From Tetrastigma voinierianum (lineage: Eukaryota > Streptophyta > Magnoliopsida > Vitales > Vitaceae), in NCBI GenBank assembly GCA_016808115.1, contig JAEQBH010004538.1, positions 1 to 64,000 on the forward strand: DNA of 64,000 nt, read 5' to 3'. Numbering within the stretch: the stretch's first letter is position 1; each line of letters begins with the position of its first letter. Below, one piece after another: positions 63,701 through 64,000 of this stretch. Position numbers and translations under genes: made by a program. Below the pieces are notes generated by a model that did not search any database, had not been told where the DNA came from, and was given only the letters and a program-made list of their open reading frames with translations.

Positions 63701-64000
63701 TTAACACTAGCTGCTGGGTTCACGCCACAACACCTAATGAGATTTACCTACTATGAAAGATTAGTGGAAATACAATTACGGATTCAAGAATGGATGTATT
63801 TTTTTATCAGTCAGAGTAGCATAAAATGAGAACATGATGGAGCAGTGTCTACACTGGTTCCAACATATATAGTGAAAGGCAAATGATTTAGCACATATGA
63901 ATGACTGGTTTGAAGCAAAAGATGGCTAGAATTTACAGGGAGCATTAAAAAGAAAATGTAGGTCTGGTGATGGGAATAACAAGGTCACTGAGGATCTAAT
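31039..64000 (+). CDS. ABCD1: Full-size peroxisomal ABC transporter, ABCD1 / PXA1 / COMATOSE / PED3-like; partial, frameshifted
   Basis: Seventeen exons match the plant full-size subfamily D ABC transporter, which in Arabidopsis is about 1,340 residues long and sits in the peroxisomal membrane. There it imports fatty acyl-CoAs, the jasmonate precursor OPDA and indole-butyric acid for beta-oxidation. The window holds the first membrane domain, the whole first nucleotide-binding domain and the beginning of the second membrane domain, roughly the first 850-880 residues; the rest lies beyond the right edge. Splice sites are mostly canonical. Exons 1, 2, 3, 5, 7, 9, 11, 12, 15, 16 and 17 carry short indels or stops, so as written no full protein is encoded. 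Either it is a decaying copy or the sequence has indel errors; conserved exon borders and amino-acid blocks favour a recently functional locus. The introns are greatly enlarged by transposons. Confidence 0.88.
31155..31182 (+). repeat. (AAAT)n microsatellite
   Basis: A run of AAATAAATAAATAAATAAATA-type sequence in intron 1, following CTTATCAAAAAA. It resembles the A-rich tail of a very short LINE insertion that expanded, but no target-site duplication was found. Confidence 0.6.
31789..32065 (+). CDS. ABCD1/PXA1-like exon 2
   Basis: It follows the acceptor CTTTCAG and ends at GTG|GTAGG. Expected blocks are RKTLLVTAVVLVAGGTAAYM, QSRVSSRR and, after an indel, NESEGQTKVANNDIVKKNNQ, KKGGLKSLQVLAAILLSQIG and VRDLLALVAIV. 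A 1-base loss near 31815 and an indel near 31873-31905 break the frame, which is then restored. It covers a hydrophobic N-terminal segment and the start of the first transmembrane domain. Confidence 0.85.
32440..32815 (-). mobile_element. LINE ORF2 C-terminal fragment (zf-RVT)
   Basis: Read on the minus strand, about 32760-32590 gives KMGFFTWKATWRRILTLDQL, then QKRGFAQSNRYYMLQKCEEF and MDHLLLHCVKTRLS. This is the zinc-binding domain of a plant L1 ORF2; the first Cys pair is partly lost (YYMLQKC). No poly(A) tail or target-site duplication is visible, so this is an internal remnant. Confidence 0.7.
33220..33256. repeat. (TA)n microsatellite, intron 2
   Basis: About 18 uninterrupted TA units after ACACACAGACA. 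Such repeats are usually length-variable between individuals. Confidence 0.95.
33432..33655 (+). CDS. ABCD1/PXA1-like exon 3
   Basis: Starts GTGTTGCGG after TTTTTTGCAG and ends TTTGAG|GTATTT. After indels in the first 40 bases (expected VLRTALSNRLAK), the frame is open to the end: VPTFFRLILENIILCFLQST, LYSTSKYVTGTLSLRFRKIL, TKLIHSHYFE. It encodes part of the first transmembrane domain and the cytosolic loop leading to the conserved loop motif in exon 4. Confidence 0.9.
34384..34427 (+). mobile_element. 44-bp retroposon tail with 13-bp TSD
   Basis: Only CTTCTGCCCATC plus an A-rich tail (A22, then GAAAGAAAGA) is inserted, between perfect copies of ATTGAGAATAAGT (34371-34383 and 34428-34440). 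CCCATC followed by A-run matches LINE 3' ends, so this is an extremely 5'-truncated insertion. Confidence 0.8.
34467..36545 (+). mobile_element. Probable solo LTR interrupted by a minus-strand LINE
   Basis: The left part starts TGTCACACACTAA at 34467, and the right part ends GAAGGGTTAACA at 36545. These are TG/CA termini with TGT...ACA symmetry. Flanking pentamers are TTAGG (34462-34466) and ATAGG (36546-36550), four of five identical. The right part has a TATA box (CCTATATAAGG at about 36219) in a non-AT-rich leader-like context. No retroelement coding sequence lies between except the LINE, so it is read as a solo LTR left by recombination and later hit by the LINE. Confidence 0.55.
34581..35985 (-). 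pseudogene. 5'-truncated LINE (ORF2 C-terminal half), minus strand
   Basis: A 15-T run at 34581-34595 followed by ATCAATAAAAG is the reverse complement of a LINE 3' tail. The minus frame 35971-35531 reads RLEKLQRCFLWGGGAHERKA, HLVNWDVVCFEKRQGGLGLR, typical of the region after reverse transcriptase. Nearer the tail, shifted frames at about 35210-35150 give FFAWEATWGKIL, part of zf-RVT. The 5' break is near 35985. I did not find a clear target-site duplication, since it lies in the LTR. Confidence 0.8.
36845..37147 (+). mobile_element. hAT-like MITE (303 bp) with 8-bp TSD
   Basis: The termini are inverted: left CATGGTTTTAACCCAAGGCA; right (reverse complement) CATAGTTTTAAAAGAACAAGGCA. The flanking octamers are GTTATTGT (36837-36844) and GTTATTCT (37148-37155), seven of eight identical. 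An 8-bp duplication and short terminal inverted repeats point to the hAT superfamily. The interior has GCCTTG/CAAGGC words but no ORF, so it is non-autonomous. A related fragment is at about 61160-61285. Confidence 0.65.
37296..37493 (+). CDS. ABCD1/PXA1-like exon 4
   Basis: Fully open: NMAYYKISHVDGRITNPEQR, IASDIPRFCSEISDLIQDDL, TAVTDGLLYTWRLCSYTGQN, MFFWIL. It includes the conserved subfamily D loop motif (NPEQRIASD) that couples the membrane domain to the nucleotide-binding domain. Acceptor CTTTCAG, donor TTG|GTATAT. The final block differs slightly from the usual SYASPKYVFWIL. Confidence 0.95.
37672..38111 (+). CDS. ABCD1/PXA1-like exon 5
   Basis: Largest exon in the window. Recognisable blocks across frames are FSPAFGK, EQQLEGEYRQLHSRLRT, AFYGGENEESHIQQ, LIRHMGVVLHDHWWFGMIQD, FLL, IIEPFFSGHLRPDSSTLGRA, EMLSNLRYHTSVIISLFQSL and GTLSISSRRLNRLS. 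At least four small deletions break the frame (near 37680, 37725, 37790 and 37920). It encodes the last membrane helices and the coupling region of the first half. Acceptor CTCTCCAG, donor CTCAG|GTATTG. Confidence 0.9.
38277..38290 (+). mobile_element. 14-bp ultra-short LINE tail with 17-bp TSD
   Basis: CTGATAAAAAAAAA is inserted between perfect copies of AGGTATTCATATATTTT (38260-38276 and 38291-38307). The insert is six bases of LINE-like 3' end plus nine A residues. A long perfect duplication with an A tail fits target-primed reverse transcription that aborted almost at once. Confidence 0.75.
38694..38823 (+). CDS. ABCD1/PXA1-like exon 6
   Basis: Open throughout: (S)GYADRIHELMVISRELSTV, PDKSLQRNGSKNYVSEANYI, EFSN. 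It is the linker between the first membrane domain and the first nucleotide-binding domain. Phase with exon 5 is right (serine codon AG|T). Acceptor ACATGCAG, donor AAT|GTGAGT. Confidence 0.95.
38971..39044 (+). CDS. ABCD1/PXA1-like exon 7
   Basis: Reads VVTPTNNVLVDLTLRVG and then a damaged SGSNLLITG block, the first strand of the nucleotide-binding domain up to the residue before Walker A. Small deletions remove the expected Glu in VEDLTL and shift the frame in the last 25 bases. The split glycine codon G|GT joins exon 8. Acceptor GTTTCAG, donor ACAG|GTACTT. Confidence 0.88.
39628..39956 (+). mobile_element. 5'-truncated LINE 3' end (329 bp) with 14-bp TSD
   Basis: The frame at 39652-39849 reads SLWSIWKERNITVFEKEAFS, LERLKSSFLRSLTSWASLIS, the last residues of plant L1 ORF2, followed by a 3' UTR and A-run. 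It is flanked by AAAATTTTCAAAAA at 39614-39627 and 39957-39970. Confidence 0.88.
40320..40535 (+). mobile_element. LINE ORF2 3' remnant
   Basis: The + frame 40336-40530 contains KVWQATQFVSFGQYGRLTGM and AFRNESLSIQKLKNNLVTNP, similar to the KAWQAAPL...FWTVWKERN...LSIQRLK tail of plant L1 ORF2. A small frame shift lies in the middle. No tail or target-site duplication was recognised. Confidence 0.5.
40572..41300. mobile_element. Candidate AT-rich MITE with inverted GATATATC-rich ends
   Basis: The left end has ACCGATATATCGGGGATATATC (in part) and CGATATTTCGG words. The right end has GATATATCCCC and TATCCACCGATATAT on the opposite sense. The centre is very AT-rich. The inverted ends suggest a non-autonomous DNA element, but I could not define exact termini or a target-site duplication. 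Confidence 0.35.
42916..43154 (+). CDS. ABCD1/PXA1-like exon 8 (Walker A, first nucleotide-binding domain)
   Basis: Open throughout: GPNGSGKSSLFRVLGGLWPL, VSGHIVKPGIGSDLNKEIFY, VPQRPYTAVGTLRDQLIYPL, TADQEVEPLTHSGMVELLKN. It carries Walker A (GPNGSGKSS) and the Q-loop region (VPQRPY). Acceptor TTCTGAAG, donor AAT|GTAGGA. The key ATP-binding residues are intact. Confidence 0.96.
43296..43599 (+). CDS. ABCD1/PXA1-like exon 9 (signature, Walker B, H-loop)
   Basis: Reads VDLEYLMDRYPPEKEINWGD, ELSLGEQQRLGMARLFYHKP, KFAILDECTSAVTTDMEERF, with the ABC signature LSLGEQQ and Walker B FAILDE. A 1-base loss near 43485-43492 shifts the frame, and MGTSCITISHRPALVAFHDV with the H-loop histidine continues in another frame to the donor AAGAG|GTTTG. 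Without that indel the exon would be fully open. Confidence 0.94.
43687..43798 (+). CDS. ABCD1/PXA1-like exon 10
   Basis: Open: (R)DDSAALTETETSMTKPSETD, RQSDAMVVQRAFSLARK. It is the hydrophilic linker after the first nucleotide-binding domain. Acceptor ACCCCAG, donor AAG|GTGCTA. Confidence 0.93.
43905..44064 (+). CDS. ABCD1/PXA1-like exon 11
   Basis: Begins DSAFSNSKVQSYI. After an indel near 43943 it continues in another frame as VITVSPSVDCNVPLPVIPQL, QRSPRVLPLRVASMFRIL, leading into the second membrane domain. Acceptor TTCTTTAG, donor CTG|GTGAGT. Confidence 0.9.
44577..44728 (+). mobile_element. tRNA-derived SINE (152 bp) with 14-bp TSD
   Basis: It has an A-box-like TTAATTGGTTAAGAG and a B-box GTTCGAGTCCG at tRNA-like spacing (RNA polymerase III internal promoter), then an A-rich tail. 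It is flanked by AAATTGTTTTTGTC at 44563-44576 and 44729-44742. A tRNA gene is ruled out, as no cloverleaf closes and the element is retroposed. Confidence 0.85.
44821..44967 (-). mobile_element. 5'-truncated LINE tail (147 bp), minus strand, 15-bp TSD
   Basis: T16 followed by GATAAGTAAATTGAACAATA is the reverse complement of a LINE 3' end (TTTACTTATC + A tail). It is flanked by ATAATTGTAGAATGA at 44806-44820 and 44968-44982. An uninterrupted relative of this target is at about 45322-45336 in the neighbouring duplicate. Confidence 0.85.
44970..45325 (+). repeat. Tandem duplication unit 1 (intron segment)
   Basis: About 355 bp beginning AATTGTAGAATGATACTTA. It includes GTAAGATGGATTAGAAAATTGA, TACATACATGGAATGAAAATATG and GAAAATAACCTGCTTTTAGTTTG (each given in part). 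A second, diverged copy begins at 45326 and is split by the Mutator-like element, resuming at 52501. Confidence 0.85.
45326..45531 (+). repeat. Tandem duplication unit 2, left part
   Basis: Diverged copy of 44970-45195: same start (AATTGTAGAATGATACTTA) and same ACATACATGGAATGAAAATATG block. It is cut at TACAATTTT by the Mutator-like element; the remainder (AGGTTGGAAAATAACCTGC...) continues at about 52501-52660. Confidence 0.85.
46293..47540 (-). pseudogene. LINE B reverse transcriptase and following domain
   Basis: On the minus strand the RT A-motif block LDIEKAYD and the GLRQGDP block are readable, followed by the 'IEERFRKR...' connection domain at 47036-46797. Then comes the 46589-46293 frame, in which EDAYGLGVRKEIRKEWDN and LSGMEGDFAE-like sequence correspond to the family's GVWKEIRKEW...VGNGRRLRFWKD region in a shifted frame. 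Stops and indels throughout show it is dead. Confidence 0.8.
48640..49115 (-). pseudogene. LINE B endonuclease
   Basis: Minus-strand sequence opens with KIMSWNVRE (about 49115-49085), the canonical start of plant L1 ORF2. It then runs through GYRGELVSGIREVESLDMET, HCFRNCTYGFHGMFSGLWPR and ASSRGLWNGPRAWVGISIWF, the eroded counterparts of the endonuclease blocks ending in GGDFN. Nickase function is lost. Confidence 0.7.
49335..50140. repeat. MULE left arm and central AT-rich repeats
   Basis: 49335-49770 is the left inverted arm. 49780-50140 contains the same words in the opposite sense (TTTCATATAGGAAGCAAATTT, ATTTTTATAAATATAAATAT), i.e. a direct relative of the right arm. So the element holds one inverted and at least three direct copies of a roughly 330-bp AT-rich module (others at about 51800-52140 and 52160-52280). 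Confidence 0.7.
50141..51576 (+). mobile_element. LINE C, 5'-truncated (1.44 kb), + strand, 15-bp TSD
   Basis: It runs from WDGIEERFRKRLALWKRQYI (about 50150-50210) through GCIKTAGL-, GNGRRLSLWKDAWVGKRPFL-like sequence (50575-50886 frame) and a decayed zf-RVT (about 51000-51170) to an A-tail after TTTTACTCATC. It is flanked by ATCATAAAAATACTT (50126-50140 and 51577-51591). The 3' UTR (GGGTCCCTTACTTGTGGGCC) matches LINE B, so both are one family. An uninterrupted relative of the target is at about 52121-52140. Confidence 0.9.
51685..51752. repeat. (TA)n microsatellite inside the MULE
   Basis: About 34 TA units, the longest simple repeat in the window, between AAATAA and a T-run. Confidence 0.95.
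51753..52290. repeat. Right arm of the MULE with repeated AT-rich modules
   Basis: Two direct modules share AAATATTTTAGATAT, ATATAATCTTTAA and TTTCATATA(T/G)GAAGCAAATTTAAA. The segment at about 52121-52160 (ATAATCATAAAAATACTTATT) is the same site that LINE C entered at 50140. No coding sequence is present. Confidence 0.75.
52289..52392. repeat. 46-bp subterminal repeats (2.2 copies) in the MULE
   Basis: Units begin (G)ACAACGGCA at 52289, 52335 and (as GATAGCGGC) 52381, each with GTTG(T/A)TGAA(G/A)CCG(C/T)TGTTCA(G/A) in the second half. CG-containing subterminal repeats in an otherwise AT-rich element are typical binding sites for transposases; that role is inferred. Confidence 0.7.
52771..52872 (+). 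CDS. ABCD1/PXA1-like exon 12
   Basis: Reads VLDKQGAQLLAVALLVLSRT, WVSDRIASLN(G). The first bases are damaged: the family expects VPTVLDKQ, and here the acceptor AG is not clearly preserved (CTTCTGAAATTTACCGTGTGCTGG), so the start is approximate and this may be a splice-site mutation. Donor AATG|GTATTC. It encodes the first helix of the second membrane domain. Confidence 0.88.
52957..53065 (+). CDS. ABCD1/PXA1-like exon 13
   Basis: Open: (G)TTVKYVLEQDKAAFIRLIGV, SVLQSAASSFIAPSLR, part of the second membrane domain. Phase is correct across both junctions. Acceptor ATACAG, donor TTGAG|GTAATC. Confidence 0.95.
53554..53722 (+). repeat. 5' LTR of copia element 2
   Basis: Starts TGTTAAGGTTTAG and ends TTTCTATCAACA. 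Clearly related to the LTRs at 25335 and 30262. Confidence 0.9.
54170..54910 (+). pseudogene. Copia element 2, gag and protease
   Basis: Gag remnants (YTNDVQRSIE-like near 54180, then a region parallel to 26560-26800 of element 1) precede a well-preserved protease site reading WILDTGASNHISSNKDL at about 54866-54920. The DTGA catalytic motif is intact here, whereas in element 1 the same site is scrambled. Confidence 0.7.
55220..56110 (+). pseudogene. Copia element 2, integrase
   Basis: Blocks parallel to element 1: ELVHTNVWGPSR-like at about 55310-55345, then VTFIGN(L)FSRCTWLF-like, TPNKR-like in place of TPQQNGV at about 55595, and CYLINCMPSSILHDQIPYSV in the frame 55681-55875. Indels are frequent. 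Confidence 0.7.
56340..57230 (+). pseudogene. Copia element 2, reverse transcriptase
   Basis: Starts near 56370 (AEEMDYTLLDQH) and continues through a damaged QLDI..FLHGDL block (about 56655-56705). YVDDIVIT remains at 56924-56947. It then passes into the LGKLKYFLGI-like connection at 57005-57030. The catalytic aspartates remain although the frame around them is broken. Confidence 0.75.
57231..57870 (+). pseudogene. Copia element 2, RNase H and C-terminus
   Basis: The frame 57615-57806 reads MKLICNNQAALHISSNPVFH, then a 3-bp insertion, RRTKHIKVDCHFIKDMIAS, parallel to 30010-30120 of element 1. Upstream, SQFLQSPCDSHWNA-like and SKKQDVVGRSSVGLE-like pieces can be read. Confidence 0.75.
57879..58045 (+). 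repeat. 3' LTR of copia element 2
   Basis: Starts TGTTAAGGTTTAGCCTCC and is preceded by AGGGGGAG. It matches the family to about 58020 and then loses the expected CAACA end (TTCCTTTTCTCTATG), so the boundary is approximate. Confidence 0.8.
58124..58234 (+). mobile_element. tRNA-derived SINE (111 bp) with 13-bp TSD
   Basis: A-box-like TGAGCTCAAATGGTAAAG and B-box GGTTCAAGTCCC, then an A/T-rich tail. It is flanked by TTCATGTATCCAT at 58111-58123 and 58235-58247. It differs from the SINE at 44577 in sequence, so it is probably a different family. Confidence 0.82.
58250..61150. other. Plain AT-rich intron 13 sequence
   Basis: About 2.9 kb with no sustained frame, no RNA gene and no transposon boundary that I can support. 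Composition becomes strongly AT-rich after 60200. Confidence 0.5.
61160..61285. mobile_element. MITE fragment related to the 36845 element
   Basis: It contains TAAGGCGCG, AAGGCAAGGC, GTGCCTTGAGCGCGC and the end CCTTTTAAAACTATG, the same terminal word as the right end of the hAT-like MITE at 37147. The left terminus and an 8-bp duplication are not recognisable, so it is a partial copy. Confidence 0.4.
61487..61577 (+). CDS. ABCD1/PXA1-like exon 14
   Basis: Open: (R)HLTARLALGWRIRLTQHLLK, NYLRRNAFYK, in the second membrane domain. Acceptor TTTTTCAG, donor AAG|GTAAGG. Phase with exon 13 is preserved over the 8.4-kb intron. Confidence 0.95.
61711..61832 (+). CDS. ABCD1/PXA1-like exon 15
   Basis: Begins VFHMSSKNMSGSEK and then hits TAA. 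The expected RITHDLEKLTTDLSGLVTGM VKPSV is visible across frames, with several bases lost between 61755 and 61795; the end GLVTGMVKPSVGILW is intact. This is the loop motif of the second half. Acceptor TTTGTAG, donor CTATG|GTGAGT. Confidence 0.88.
61833..63268 (+). other. Intron 15
   Basis: 1.44 kb, GT-AG, AT-rich in the second half. 62665-62740 has a GTTTGATTCTCTGGCC word that faintly resembles a SINE B-box, but no partner box or flanking duplication was found. Confidence 0.6.
63269..63418 (+). CDS. ABCD1/PXA1-like exon 16
   Basis: Opens (W)FTWRMKLLTGQRGVAILYAY, MLLGLGFLRSA and then TGA. The rest (expected TPDFGDLTSREQQLEGT) is readable with indels. The donor is abnormal: ACTAAG is followed by GAGTCA where GT is expected, as if one A had been inserted. 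Acceptor TTTTGTAG. Confidence 0.88.
63514..63580 (+). CDS. ABCD1/PXA1-like exon 17
   Basis: Reads (R)FMHFETREHAESIAFFGVVR, EK, matching the FMHERLRTHAESIAFFGGGAREK block with small changes and indels. Acceptor GCAATTAG; the probable donor is AAAAA|GTGGTA at 63580/63581. No later exon is recognised before the window ends. Confidence 0.82.
63581..64000 (+). other. Start of intron 17
   Basis: T-rich sequence continuing to the window edge. The next expected exon (the KWLFGILDDFVTKQLP region) is not seen. Confidence 0.5.

Noticed and set aside
1..64000. CRISPR arrays, operons, phage or bacterial toxin systems
   Set aside because: The window is plant nuclear DNA with spliceosomal introns; no regularly spaced repeats of CRISPR type and no prokaryotic gene organisation were seen.

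Overview
The window looks like nuclear DNA of a woody dicot plant. It has long AT-rich introns, GT-AG splice junctions, nested LTR retrotransposons, L1-type LINEs, tRNA-derived SINEs and a Mutator-like element. The LINE and Ty3 protein fragments resemble those I associate with grapevine (Vitis), but that affiliation is an inference from memory. There are no operons, CRISPR arrays, rRNA genes or credible tRNA genes.

Only one host gene can be supported: a full-size peroxisomal ABC transporter of the ABCD1 / PXA1 / COMATOSE / PED3 type on the + strand. Seventeen coding exons lie between 31039 and 63580, and the gene runs off the right edge. Exons 4, 6, 8, 10, 13 and 14 read cleanly, and exon 8 and 9 carry Walker A, the signature and Walker B of the first nucleotide-binding domain. 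Many other exons carry short indels that break the frame, so this is either a decaying copy or indel-rich sequence. A TATA box and leader-like exon at 14.97-15.28 kb may be its promoter and 5' UTR, which would imply a 5' UTR intron of about 15.6 kb.

Layout. 1-4162: 3' part and 3' LTR of an Athila-like Ty3 element inserted into a second, Tat-like Ty3 element. 4163-12830: that second element, with RNase H, integrase, a 45-bp minisatellite and a minus-strand accessory ORF that is itself split by a third LTR-like insert (about 8.76-11.27 kb). 12830-14960: AT-rich spacer. 15.28-30.9 kb: putative leader intron with a near full-length LINE (16.7-22.3 kb), a 173-bp LINE tail with target-site duplication (TSD), and a complete Ty1/copia element (25335-30431) with 5-bp TSD. 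32-37.3 kb: introns 2 and 3 with LINE fragments, a probable solo LTR carrying a LINE, a 44-bp retroposon tail and a hAT-like MITE. 39-42.9 kb: intron 7 with LINE fragments. 44.06-52.77 kb: intron 11 with a tRNA-SINE, a LINE tail, a tandem duplication, and a 6969-bp Mutator-like element (9-bp TSD, terminal inverted repeats of about 0.5 kb) containing two LINEs of one family in opposite orientation. 53.07-61.49 kb: intron 13 with a decayed copia element and a second tRNA-SINE. 61.5-64 kb: exons 14-17 and AT-rich introns.

The genes do not form a pathway. The window is one large host gene whose introns have absorbed most of the major plant transposon classes while nearly all exon borders stayed in place. 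I found no previously undescribed enzymatic system. The most interesting structure is the nested Mutator/LINE complex in intron 11, where uninterrupted sister copies let the insertion events be reconstructed and where two opposed LINEs form a potential intronic RNA hairpin.
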